From Bimastos eiseni (lineage: Eukaryota > Annelida > Clitellata > Crassiclitellata > Lumbricidae), in assembly GCA_959347315.1 (NCBI GenBank), contig OY365810.1, positions 23,854,304 to 23,918,303 on the forward strand: 64,000 nt of DNA. Direction: 5' to 3'. Positions 50,558 to 61,385 of the stretch are shown here, in pieces (the stretch's first letter is position 1; each line of letters begins with the position of its first letter). A program made the translations under genes and the position numbers. The notes under the pieces were generated by a model. The model saw nothing but the letters and a program-made list of their open reading frames with translations. It did no database searches and had not been told where the DNA came from.

Positions 50558-51323
50558 AGGGATGTGGTCTCGAGACCGCGGTCTTGGTCTCGAGACCGGA
50601 AAACTGCGGTCTCGGTCTTTGTCTTGAATGCATCGATCTTAGTCTAGGTCTCGGACCATCGGTCTACAATTGGTCTTTGTTTCGACTGCGTCGGTCTTGG
50701 TCTTAAAGGAGCGGTCTTGGGATTGGTCTCTGTCTTAAATTCGCGTTCTTGATCATTTGCTGTATCAAAGCAATGTCTTTGATATTTGTCAGTTATTTTC
50801 GATTATTAGAGACACTGGATGTTTAGGCCCTACGCTCTTGTTATCGATTTATAACGTGCTGACCAGCTATATATACATGTTACTAAGGGCAAAAAAATTC
50901 ATTTGCAACGGAACCAGCCATTTCAAAATTTGCTTTCACAAATGTCAAGGCTTTGGAACAATTGTGGTCGGCCACGTGTAGTCACTGTTAACCTACAATT
51001 CCGAGTACAAGTATAGGCCTACACCATTCAAACGGAACGTTAATCTACTTGTTCACATGACTTGTTTAGAACCTATCGTCGGCCTATACTGTAATTTATA
51101 GTTATATTTTCAGGCCGAAGCCAATTAGGGCTGAGCCCAAAGTTTAGACTGGCCGGTAAAACTGTTTTCTATACCAATTTTAAGATTAGTATTCTTCAGC
51201 AATAAAATTAACGTTTTGAGCATATTATTCCGTTTTAGCGTCTTAATAAATTTAATTGTGTATAAATAAAGAGTATCGGTCTTGGTCTTGGACCACCCGG
51301 TCTTGGTCTCGTGCCCAACACCG
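50558..51323. mobile_element. Probable hAT-like element with GGTCTCG terminal arrays
   Basis: Both ends carry GGTCTCG/GGTCTTGG words, and the right end reads (reversed) GGTGTTGGGCACGAGACC. GATGCCC flanks both sides (50551-50557, 51324-51330). The interior is AT-rich with no transposase frame. Confidence 0.6.
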
Positions 51324-51330
51324 GATGCCC

Positions 51331-52137
51331 GAAAGTCCCTCATCCGCTTAGAAGTTTCGCCGCTTTCATTTGGCACATACATAGGCCTACCTGTGTCAAC
51401 AAGTTTCTAGCAGCTTCTAATTACGCCGTATCTCCACAATCTTAGCTAGAGCAACACACGACACTTTTGTATTTAGTATCCTCGTGCAATAAAATAAACC
51501 AGCATCTGGAAGCGAACCGATTCTCGCTATCGCAGAGGTGCCGCCTAGGCTCTTACCAGTGTAGCCAACTACCTGATGTGCCGTTTCATAATCTAAGTGT
51601 TCGTTCTGGTCGTTTAATACACATGTAGCTCGAATGCCATTAAATCTATTCATTGGCTTCTTAGGAAATATAGAGTAGGACCCATGGATCTCTGTACTCA
51701 CAAGGTAAATCGATATCCTCAAGACTATTTTCGACATGGATGGATCTTTGTAGGCTCGCCTGTCGCTGGCCCTGGCTAAAGTTCACTATTCAGTCTATCT
51801 TGGTCCTCAGATCTCACCTAAAAACTCTTCCTCTGGACTCATTTCCTCCAAACTACATTATTTATTGGCTGTTGACCGCACTTAAAATTGATCAATAGCA
51901 ACCATCAAATGATGCATTGTACAAGATTCTAATGGCACTACACAAGTTCTCAGAGCAGAGTTCAAGAGCCCCTAACAAATAAAATCTTCACACTACCAAA
52001 CTGTGCTCAAGATTATTCCACTGTGCATTCTAATAATCTAGCTGGATCTACCTGCTGCGATGTTACCATACAATTTAATTACACATAAATTACAGAAACC
52101 ATGCAGTCACGTGGCCTTGCCTCTGTAGGAATTGTGT
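51331..52137. other. Intergenic, no gene seen
   Basis: Includes a minus-strand frame at 51417-51737 without recognisable motifs. It lies directly below the antizyme polyadenylation signal. Confidence 0.4.
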
Positions 52138-52143
52138 TTTATT
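52138..52143 (-). terminator. Putative antizyme polyadenylation signal AATAAA
   Basis: Reads AATAAA on the minus strand, about 694 bases below the antizyme stop. Other A-rich hexamers in this AT-rich 3' UTR could also serve. Confidence 0.45.
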
Positions 52144-52836
52144 TCAAGATCCCCAGCATAAATTATAGTTTAGTGAAGAGCAGCATCAGGAAAGAGTACA
52201 AACCAATAAACACAGAAAAGAGATGTTCCAAGCTTATTTTTCCGGCTTTAACTAAATGAATTTCTACAAAATTTTGACAGAAGCAGTGGCCTAAATGTTG
52301 ACTTTCATCAAAACAAGTTCCAAAGAAACATAAAAAATTATTTGCCTGTTGGTTACATCAATTTCCAAAACATACACTTAGACGAATTATACATACAAAG
52401 GAAAAAAAACATGAAATTTCAATAACTAACCGTGTTAGGTTAATGCAAAATGTTCATTTAAAACTTGACTATATTTTTTGTTCCATTCACAATCATTTCA
52501 AATGACACGAAATATAACCAGGGTACTTGTACAAGCAATATGACTCATGTATACCTTTGTCATTTGTGAAAACAGTAAACAGTATAATTTAACCATCAAG
52601 CAACATGTTGATGGCAAATTGGTCCAACACAACACTTACAAATGCAAATCAGCATCAATTTACAAATATCTATGCCTTACTAACTGTTGACAAATCAAAC
52701 CCAAAACAGTAACATCAATTTTTTTTAAACATTTTTTTAATAGGTTTCTTGCTCACAAACAAAGCAACGTCTAAGTAGATTCCAAAGGATTTCAATCGGC
52801 CTTTTTCCGGTGCAGTTTCATTTCCGCATTGTCTGC

Positions 52837-52973
52837 TTAATCAGAGTCTTCTTCCCCAGGATCGTCAAGGGTGTACGCCAGGTAGACGATTGATCCAGAA
52901 GCCGCTGGGATAAGAGGATGCCCAGATGGCAGAAGTGTAAATCCCAGGAACAAGAAGTTTCGGACCAAGGAGG
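52837..52973 (-). CDS. OAZ: Antizyme coding exon 4 (terminal)
   Basis: The acceptor TTTCCAG is followed by a codon-completing CC, then SLVRNFLFLGFTLLPSGHPL, IPAASGSIVYLAYTLDDPGE, EDSD and TAA. FLGF and GHPLIP are the hallmark C-terminal motifs of the family. An AT-rich 3' UTR of about 700 bases follows. Confidence 0.95.
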
Positions 52974-55900
52974 CTGGAAATAAAATTAACCAGTTATTTC
53001 GTATTGAAATTCAGTAAAAACACAAAAATGCAAAGGAATTAAAAAAAATTATGTAACAAATCTCATCAAATAATACAATTCAATTGACAATTTTAAAGCA
53101 ATAAATTTTATGTAACATACTCAAACAATAACAAATTACATATTAATATATTTTAAAATAAAACTTCGTCATGTGACCCACCTGAGCAAAGCCAGGCCTA
53201 ACATAACAAAATAGCAACTAGACAGTTGTTAACTGTTTGAAAGGGTTCAGTCTCTCCTTTAAAATGACAAATTCTATTGTTCTATTACATTTCTGTCCAA
53301 AGTTACGAGTCAGTTGTTCTAATATAATTCAAAGCATTCAAAGCTCTGCCAAAACCTCAACCAAGTTCAGAATTTAAGAAAATTTCCTAGCTGAATAGTG
53401 CATAATATGCTAGACAAACGCCTAGGCTTTCTACTAATACCATGTTTCATATGCTAGACTTAACCTAATGAGCTTGAAAATAAATGGAGGGAAAATGGCA
53501 CATTTGGGAAGTCGTAAAATTATTAAATAAACTATCTTGCTGGCACATGTTGCTACTTGCACACCTGGTTGTCAGATGAGCGACATAAAAGTAATCTTTC
53601 GAAGTAACATTTAATCAAACAGCAACACAATAACCCAACATTTATCACATAATTACAAACTATTTTATATGATCATATTTTAAACCAATAAAAATATCTA
53701 GCAGCTGATGCAATTCATTAGGCTGATCTTTATAATCATACATTTATTAATCAATATAATATAATATAACGACCAAGAATCAACCGTAGTGTTGAGTAAT
53801 TACGAGTAAATGAATTGCTCGCGGCTCCTGCGCAGTAACCACTTTAGGGGAGGCAGGAACTTGTACCTAGTCACAAGGCGAATGCTCTAATCCAGCAGTA
53901 TCCAATCTTTTTAGCCACAAAACCCTTTAGATCTTAAACTAGGTAGGCAAAGATGTTTGAGAATGCAGACAATTTGTGTTATTAACAATAACACAAATAT
54001 CGATGATGACTTACGAATCGTATAAAGTTAAAACAGATGTTAAGCAAAAAACCTCCATTTCTTTACACTAAATGTTTTCTGCAGAACCCTTGTCTTCACC
54101 TCACATACCTAGGATTCTGTGGAACAAAGTTTGGGAAATGCTCCCTAATCAATCAGCTAACATGTCCCATGGCAATATAAAAAGTATTTGCAAGTTTAAA
54201 GTTTGCAATCTTTTGAAGATATCAGACTTAAGCTGGAGTGCGAAAGAATAAGTTCAAGAACAAATTATCACTCATAGAATTTATTAAAGATTCATCTCAT
54301 ACCTCTGTCAAATCGGTCTTTCTTCATGCAGATGATGACATGACTGCAATGGAGTGTTTGCTCTGCATACTCAAGCATGCTGATGAAACTGCACAAACGA
54401 AATAAAAGAAAGTTTAAATGAAAATAGTTTAGCTGAATTTATATGAAAATCAGGAAACTTCTCAAAAACCTTCTAAACTTCAATCAGGTAATATGACATC
54501 CTAACCTATTGCAAAAGAGAAACAGCAACTTGGGTTAGCCTGCTTCTAGCCTGAGAAGCAGGTGAAGGCAGCAATGGGAATTAAATCTTAGAGACTTATG
54601 TTGCTTAGCATCTGCAAATATATATATAGATATATATAAATATAAGGGAGGGTGAACGGTCTCTCTCTCCACCGCTGATCTTCTCACCACCACAGAGTAC
54701 AGCTAGTGTACGTGTTATTGCTATGTTGGCTAGCAGTTCAGATGGAACCGATATCTATAAACATATTTCTACTCTGATGAAGATTTGAACCCCAAACCTC
54801 TGAGTACAACACACTAACCACTAAACTGTGGTACACATCCTATTGCCTTGCCTGTTTTAAGTAAAAACTACTTAGCCTCAACCTTTATCACTAAACTTAT
54901 GGGTCATTTGAAAAGACATCCTTGAGAAATTACCTTCTGTGGACCTCTGTCTCGCCTCATTCAGCATTTAGCCTTACTCAGTATACTTGCCGGTCCTTAA
55001 TTCCTGCCCTGTCTGCATTCTCTGTTTCGATCCCTTTTGGATGCCCTCTTGACATCAACAACACCTTAAGCCACTACATTCATATCTATCAGATACACAT
55101 GAACCAAAGCAAACATTAAAACTATGCCTAGCATCTGCCCAAAACCATTTTTACAATTCAGATTGTTACCAATCGTCAAGAGCCACAAATGTTACAAAAA
55201 AACCAGCAAGTAGACCAATGGCTTCCCATCAAAGTGTTTTCCACACCAGTGTGGAAAGCTGTCAAGCAGAAGGCATGCAATGTACATACCAATACTATAC
55301 AAGCAGCATGGAATAGATCTTTTTAGAAAGAAAGTACATAAATTCTTCAACAGAAACATATAGGAGCTAAACAAACCTCTCCTTAGAGTTGTTGAACATG
55401 ATACCATCTGGTACTTCCACAAAGAGTTTACGTCCAACCATCACTGCTTCCCAAAGAAAGACCTTTCCATCTCCTACAACACTTCGAAATGAAACGCGCA
55501 CCACAACACCAGAAACGCCAAATTCCAATCCATCGCGCATCAGATGATATCCTTTGGAACCGACAGGGGGCTCTGCAAAATCCCCCACACCGTTGCCCTC
55601 TGTCTTGCAAGCAGACACATTTACGGCGTGGGACACATCAGGACCAATGCCGAGGCCCTGTGCCCAGTTGAACACTGAAGTGTTTCACGAACAACCTGGC
55701 AAAGATATTACAACAAACTAATAAGAATAGCAGATAAAAGACATCGTAATTGAAGCTTCTTCATTACTTTTTCTGATGTATGTACTCAGTGAAATATGGT
55801 AAGTTAGCAATTATCAAAACAAAAATCACAACTAAAATTAGTCCAATTTTCCCAAGTACAGTAATCAGGAAGTTGACAGAATATTATACACAACGCTAAT

Positions 55901-57413
55901 TACTTCAACATCAATACATGCTGCAAAACAATTCACGAATCGTGTAGTGCCTAAGAAAACTTTTGTACAGTGCAATCATTAAATTAATAGCTCTTTGACC
56001 AAATATCCTATGCAAAGTACCTTAACTTTTAAAGTCTTGTCAGCATGCTGCGTCTCACTTTCGTCCAAATTAATTTTAGTAAATAACTTGTTGCTGGAGT
56101 TTGAGCAATATAATCAATCAATCAAAATTAAAATAGTGCCTCTTCAAGAAATCTACTCAGAGGCGCTCCCGGTCAAACCTCTGTCAAATAAGACGGATTT
56201 CAGAGAGGAATAAAAACGTTGATGATCCAATTGGAGACTAAATATTCCAAGCAACCAGGCCCACAACCGAAAAAGCATGATACTGCATCGTTAGGTCTGA
56301 GAGCAAGAGACAAGAAGACCCTGCAAAGCAGAGAACAGTGTCCAGCCAGCATTTCCAATAAACGGCAACAGGACGCCAAAGCCCCTAAAGGTAAGTAGGT
56401 GTAGCGCCCCATAGGCAGCATCAGACAAGGGAAGAAATCCGAAATCCAATGAACTGGGGAATGGGTAACCAATATAAAATATTGTCATTATTAACTGTGC
56501 TTTGTTCGTCAATCATGCAACAAAATTACAACATTCCCCAATGCTTAAAAGGCCAAAAAATAAAATAACTTCAATGATTCAAAGGTTTCAGAATTTAAGA
56601 CAGCAACAGCAACAAATGCAGTGAGTGCAGATGTCTTTAATAAATGAAGCTTATATTGGATTAAGCCATTTTTTTTAGCTTTCATTCGCTGACAAAAGTG
56701 TGTGGCTTATTTATAGTTTCGGGGACTCTAACTTACGCATATTTTAGGTGTGGCTTGTGCACTCTAAAAAACCTGTAATTTCTTATAGCTATGCGTCGTG
56801 AGGGTCGATTAGGGTCAGGTTAAGCATCGTTAGGGTTACTTTAGGTGTTGTGAGGGTAGTTTAGTGTTAGTGGTCAGGGTTGTTTTTAGACATATACAAA
56901 GCTAACTTACTCCTTTGTGTCAATCACGTGCCACAAGTATTTTGTTCTGACAGCAGAACAAAAGATCAAAATATTATGCGTAACTTGGAGTTCTCGAAAC
57001 TATAAGTAAGCCAAGTGTGCCTTACCACCAGTGACAACATTTTATTAGTCCCATGTAATATTTCCTCTGTTCGCTACATTTATCAGATTTTTAAATGTTT
57101 TTTAAGTTTTATTCATATTTTTTATCAACCCTATTAACTGGAGGAAAACGAACTGATTAACTTTTGTCACAAAATATTGCCTGAAACAACCGAGGACGAA
57201 CAAATTAAACATTAAAAAATCCATGGCTTAAGCTCAATCTTTGATTCCTATGAACTAATCATAGAATAGTGAAACTAATCACAAGCAACGTACGAAGAGG
57301 GTGCAATTATTACACTTCATGGAACTGGTTCCAGCCAGACAATGAACTAACGTAACTACGAACATAACCCATTTATCACTGCAGTTGACTTACTTATTCG
57401 ATATTGACGCCAT
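52837..57413 (-). CDS. OAZ: Ornithine decarboxylase antizyme, 4 coding exons, +1 frameshift
   Basis: Antizyme binds ornithine decarboxylase monomers, sends them to the 26S proteasome without ubiquitin, and restrains polyamine uptake. Coding exons on the minus strand are 57413-57394, 55695-55377, 54388-54303 and 52973-52837. All junctions are GT-AG and the phases agree. ORF1 is 25 codons (MASISNKLFVKHFSVQLG then TGPRHWS) and ends at TGA. A +1 shift there opens ORF2 of about 161 residues (DVSHAVNVSACKTEG onward). The family core is clear: LWEAVMVGRKLFVEVPDG, then KESFISMLEYAEQ, HVIICMKKDRFDR, ASLVRNFLFLGF and the C-terminal SGHPLIP, ending in acidic GEEDSD. These match vertebrate antizyme motifs (SFLGFE, PGHPLVP, GEEEE) as remembered from the family. 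The total of about 186 aa is shorter than human OAZ1 because ORF1 is short. Which vertebrate paralogue it corresponds to cannot be said. Confidence 0.93.
54303..54388 (-). CDS. OAZ: Antizyme coding exon 3
   Basis: The acceptor TTTGTGCAG is followed by T TTC ATC AGC, completing SFISMLEYAEQTLHCSHV and IICMKKDRFDR. The donor is GTATGA. This is the conserved alpha-helical and beta-strand region that lines up with vertebrate LLEFAEEQL and HVFICFHKNREDR. Confidence 0.93.
54770..54840 (-). mobile_element. tRNA-like SINE head in antizyme intron 2
   Basis: The minus strand has an A-box-like TTTAGTGGTTAGTGTGTTG and B box GGGGTTCAAATC, resembling a tRNA-Val head. The stems do not close as a working tRNA. 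Confidence 0.55.
55377..55695 (-). CDS. OAZ: Antizyme coding exon 2, contains the frameshift site
   Basis: The acceptor TTTGCCAG|G precedes LFVKHFSVQLGTGPRHWS in the zero frame, then the TGA. The +1 frame runs to KE and a split AG|T serine codon at the donor GTTTGT. A second in-frame acceptor (CACTTCAG) lies 21 bases further in, at 55674. Using it would drop seven codons without changing the frame. Confidence 0.88.
55638..55643 (-). promoter_or_regulatory. +1 programmed ribosomal frameshift site TCC-TGA
   Basis: In the zero frame the ribosome reads CAT TGG TCC TGA. Skipping one base gives TCC (T) GAT GTG TCC CAC. The same TCC-TGA-TG heptamer, preceded by a G-P-R-W-like peptide, is the known polyamine-stimulated shift site of animal antizymes (human W-C-S-stop, then D-A-P-H). 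The next base here is T (TGATGT), whereas human has TGATGC. Confidence 0.93.
56120..56330 (-). pseudogene. LINE 3' fragment in antizyme intron 1
   Basis: The minus strand contains QYHAFSVVGLVAWNI (the AFSVVGPxAWN block) and a GAGCGCCTCTGAGTAG-type tail. Interrupted by stops. Confidence 0.55.
56703..57013. mobile_element. 311-bp MITE in antizyme intron 1
   Basis: Inverted ends TGGCTTATTTATAGTTTCG and (reversed) TGGCTTACTTATAGTTTCG continue as matching arms to about 45 bp. The flanks repeat AGTGTG (56697-56702, 57014-57019). The interior has degenerate TTAGGG-like words. Confidence 0.82.
57394..57413 (-). CDS. OAZ: Antizyme coding exon 1
   Basis: Encodes MASISN plus two bases of a lysine codon, followed by a consensus GTAAGT donor at 57393-57388. 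The AA|G split codon joins in frame to exon 2. The frame upstream stays open for about 30 codons back to a TGA but has no other ATG, so this ATG is the chosen start. A non-AUG start further upstream cannot be excluded. Confidence 0.8.
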
Positions 57414-57640
57414 TTTATCAATTTCAAGACTATTTGGACCGAAAATCTCCGTGATGATGGCTGTGTGCTGCACACAAAAACTGAAGGAATTTGTTAATAT
57501 TCGTCAATTTGACAACTCCTCTTCTCAGAACGATCTTAGCCACTTCCTAATGAGTTGTGCAAGTCACACAAACGGATACGGAAATGACGTCACAGTCTAA
57601 TCGGTGGCCTGTTCTGCTACTGCTCCAATCTTGCTAAGAG
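57414..57640 (-). promoter_or_regulatory. Antizyme 5' leader and putative proximal promoter
   Basis: Upstream of the antizyme ATG (higher coordinates) there is a perfect CRE palindrome TGACGTCA at 57585-57592, a CCAAT sequence on the plus strand at 57625-57629, and an ETS-like AGGAAGTG (minus strand) at 57542-57549. Together they resemble a TATA-less housekeeping promoter. The transcription start is not determined; it is inferred to lie between 57414 and about 57580. Confidence 0.5.
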
Positions 57641-57690
57641 TTAATGCTGTTCGACTGCCTGTGGTCGATTCGGCTAAATAACCCTAAATT

Positions 57691-58634
57691 TAGAGATTGC
57701 AATTCCGGAATTTCCGAATTCCAGAATTCCGGTCTTTTATAAATACCAAAATTCCGGAATTTTTCAAGCCCGAAATCTCGAATTTCGGAAGTGAAATAAT
57801 GGGCTTAAATAGCAGTTATTATCATTATTATTAACATGATATTATTCATGGGACACAATTCAGATGCAGAACTTTATTTTATTTCCCTAACTATGATCTC
57901 TATTAATATGATGTAGCCTGGAAGGCCCTATATTTCATATGAGGTGTGACTTTGAAAATTAGCTATAGGTTCATGAACTGCATGTACCCAAAAAGATTTC
58001 TACCGTACGTTATTCCGGGCACACAGGATAAAGCCATCAGAATGACTTTTGTAGAGAGTTTAACTCTCTACAAAAATGCAAGCGCCACGACAGAAAGGCT
58101 AGGGCCTACTGATGAGGAATCTGTTGGCATTATTTTTTTTATTGAACACCTATAGCAAATAGACTGCTGAACCTGATTATGCGTTAATTTCTGCTGCCGG
58201 CATTAGGCCTATCTGCTCCAGTTTGCACACTCGCTGATGGACTCACAGTACGTGCTTCCAGCGTTCATATTTTCAGAAGCATGCCTGATGCATTATGGAT
58301 TCATTAACACCGTGGATTTTTGATATCTCTCTGATCTTTAAGTTTTAAAGTGTTTATCTATTTCTTTGACCATTGTCACTGAATACCGACTTTAATTGTG
58401 ATACCTTAGACGCTACTTCCATGTGCATAGTTTGGTATTAGGCCTATACTAGTTAAGAAAACTGTCAAATTAGTAGGCTTATTTTAATTAGTTGGAAATT
58501 TGTTGGAAATTGACAGTATAATATTATGTGTCGATCAATACATTCGCAATGAGAATTTCGGAAAAATTCCGGAATTTCACCGAAAAATCACGATTTTCCG
58601 GAAAATTGATTATGGTCCGGAATTGCAATCTCCA
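57691..58634. mobile_element. 944-bp hAT-like element, CCGGAATT-rich ends
   Basis: The ends are TAGAGATTGCAATTCCGGA and (reversed) TGGAGATTGCAATTCCGGA, with perfect 8-bp target duplications CCTAAATT (57683-57690, 58635-58642). TTCCGGAATT words are clustered at both ends. A weak 69-codon frame inside may be a transposase relic. Confidence 0.9.
58047..58075. repeat. 14-bp perfect palindrome inside the hAT-like element
   Basis: TTTTGTAGAGAGTT and its complement around a single T. Confidence 0.88.
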
Positions 58635-58734
58635 CCTAAATTAGATGGATAAAGTTATTGGCTCAATAGCATTGAGATGCCGACAGTCAAATTCGGCTCT
58701 TGTAATTTGTAATGTGACGTTTTCCGCCTGTGCG

Positions 58735-58875
58735 ACCTGGGTAGCATTATGTGCTACCTCTGGGTGACAATTTGGGCTTCTCGAGTAGCATTCTGTGCTC
58801 ACCACGTAGCATTCTGTACAATATGTGCTACTCGGGTATCATTCTGTGCTACAGCTGGGTAGCACTGTACGTACG
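58735..58875. repeat. Degenerate GGGTAGCATTCTGTGCTAC array
   Basis: About five diverged units of GTAGCATTCTGTGCTAC. Confidence 0.6.
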
Positions 58876-58879
58876 TGAC

Positions 58880-59720
58880 AGTTAGACTATAGTCTATAAG
58901 GAAATGCTGGGATTCTTTCAAAAGGCAAGATGACTATCCATGGAGATTATTCGATATGGCTATGGTCGATATAAGTTAGGCCAGTTCAAAACAGTTCAGT
59001 TCAGAAGAGGGTTTTTTCCTGTTTTTTGTTTTTAAAAAAATTACAAAAATCGGCAATTTAAATTTTTTTAAATTCAATATACTAATATTACTGCTATATT
59101 ATTAACTATTCAGTCCGAAATGAAGCTATATTAATTTTTAAAAACGAGTTGGAGCTCTTTTTCACGCAGTGTGCTTTTTATACCAAAACTGTTGCGACAA
59201 AATCCAAAGGAAAACTATAAACCAAAAAACCAAATAAAACTAAAAAACAACCAACTTTCTATTTGAAAAATCTTGTTGGGTTTTTGCACCCCTTGTTCAG
59301 AAACGGACACAGTTCAATATTGTTTGTTTTATAGGCCTAGCAATTAGGTCTAGTTGGCTGTTCGCCGCTGCTGTACTTTACAATAAAGAAAGTTTGTTGA
59401 TTATAGCGTACGTCTGTGTCGTCTTCGGAATATAGACTTTCATCCTCGACTTCGGGACAGTCTGGAAGTCCTGCGCCAGACAGGCCAGGCCAGTCCTTAC
59501 TGATATCTTATCGAGAACGGAAATCCTCAGCGCCCGCCTTTCCAATGTAGGCTACCAAAAGATTTGGGAAGGAATTCAGGGTTTTCCATGGGCGTTCACA
59601 AAACTCTGTTGCCGATATACAAGCGCTCTGTATTGGACCAATAGGGGTTCACCACAGTAATAAATTCATTCATACTATACTTAATCACTATCCATAATGA
59701 TCTCTTGTCAGCATAGGCCT
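58880..59720. other. Intergenic, no gene seen
   Basis: A/T-homopolymer-rich stretch at 59010-59280. Nothing recognised. Confidence 0.5.
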
Positions 59721-59735
59721 ACAATAAGCACCATG

Positions 59736-59909
59736 CAGGGCATGAAGTGGGATAAAAGAGGTGCCGGTATGGTCACAAGAACCATTTCCCTCTCCTGCTT
59801 TTGGTCTGGAGAACCAGGAGAAGTACCGGTATGCTTGCAGCTGGACAGGAGAGGCGCCGATATGGCATAGGCCTGCGTACCGTATCATACCGTCCCCCTT
59901 CAGGCCCTG
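59736..59909. mobile_element. 174-bp hAT-like MITE with CATACCGG repeats, copy 2
   Basis: Ends CAGGGCATGAAG and (reversed) CAGGGCCTGAAG. Target duplications are GCACCATG and ACACCATG (7 of 8). The interior aligns in inverted orientation with 7262-7427. Confidence 0.82.
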
Positions 59910-60374
59910 ACACCATGTAAGACTATTAACTCATAGGCCTACATCTACAAACATGCTCAAATCATCAATAAGCCAGAAACTCATGTATGAAATCCATGGT
60001 TTAATTCTTGTATCCAAACTCTCAAATCATGCGCCGCCCGTTGGAACGAGCGTTCAGACGTAGCCTATAATTAAGCGACCTATCAGGGACGTGTCGATCG
60101 ACTTAATGAAAACCGTTACAAAATACCACAGCCAACAGCCACTGGCCTACCTGTCATCTCCTGTGACTCAAATTTATCTAACCCTAGATATCTTTGTAAT
60201 ACTGCATGTTATCTTCTACGCCGCAGCTCCTTTCACCCTCTCCCAAACCCTATTGCACACGCATCCAATTGCCACCTATTTCACATCTCTTGATCTTCAT
60301 CAAAAAGCCTCATCCCTTCATCTCTCGTTACAGGCTCTCCTAACAGAATCAGTATCTATGCAAACCGACTAGCT

Positions 60375-60863
60375 CAGTGGTTCTCACCTTTTTAGTCCGG
60401 CGACCCCCTAATAATATTTCCAAAGGTGTGGCGACCCCCAGCTATTAAAGTATTGTGCTACTGCCTTCACCTCATTTTTACTACCATGCATTTTACTTCA
60501 TATCATTTGATAAGCCATTCACCTCATTTTTACCCTCATGCATTTTACTTCTTATCATTTGATAAGCCATTCACCTCATGCATGACGTACAGAGTGATCA
60601 ATCTTTCATTAACAGAACAATTTAAAATTTGTTGCTGGTAATAATTTCTTAAATGAATCGCAGTACAACAAATATTTAAAGATTAATTAAAGTCACTATA
60701 GTAGAAGGCCAGTTCGTATAATAATCACGATTAAATAAATATTATACACGATATACAAGAGCGATAACGTTATTTTTACAAATTCCTGAAAGTTCCAGGC
60801 AACCTCTGGCAAATCGTAAGGCGACCCCGTTTGGGGTCGCGACCCACAGGTTGAGAACCGCTG
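60375..60863. mobile_element. 489-bp hAT-type element (GTGGTTCTCAACC end class)
   Basis: Ends CAGTGGTTCTCACCTTTTTA and (reversed) CAGCGGTTCTCAACCTGTGG, with perfect 8-bp target duplications GACTAGCT (60367-60374, 60864-60871). These ends are familiar from widespread animal hAT elements. It holds a 52-bp tandem duplication at 60466-60580. Confidence 0.93.
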
Positions 60864-61069
60864 GACTAGCTCTTCCCCTCAGACGGCTACAATGTACGAC
60901 ACAATTTTTCCACCTAATCTTCCTAATACATCTTTTGATCAATGTTGCGTACAAGACAATTTTCAGAGAATTGGTGACAGTGTGAGTGGAAATCAGTGGA
61001 TGCAGGATCAAAGTTGGGAGAAATGGATGGAACGGGTATACTTGCTTGAATTGCTCACGGAAAGCCTAT

Positions 61070-61385
61070 AGGTGAGGATTCTGACATTTTGGGAAGGGTA
61101 AAGATCGAGATTTAGGTCATACAGAATGAGATTTTGGTAACCACGTTGAGTAGATGATCTATGAAGTTGGCTGCTTGGAGAGAAAGAGATAAATAATTGG
61201 GCATTGTCACCGTATAGGTGATGGCCAACAAAGAGGATTTGATGAGTGAACTGAGTGGGGCCGTGTAGATGGGTAGATCCCGAGAACAGAACCTGGCGGA
61301 ATGCATGATTAGGATGAGGTCTCCGATGTTTTAACTGAATAAGATCGGGAGTCTAACGGTAGCCCATAATAATGACCTAATCTAG
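61070..61385 (-). pseudogene. LINE reverse transcriptase fragment
   Basis: The minus strand reads RSYSVKTSETSS, FRQVLFSGS (frameshifted VPQGSVLGP box), YTAPLSSLIKSSLLAI and HLYGDNAQLFISFSPSS (the usual YADDTQLY box with Y-G-D-N), in normal order. Broken frame. Confidence 0.7.

Noticed and set aside
54770..54840. tRNA-Val gene inside the antizyme intron
   Set aside because: The boxes are present but the stems are not complementary; called as a SINE head.
56800..56885. Interstitial telomere repeat
   Set aside because: Only single TTAGGG-like words at irregular spacing inside a MITE.
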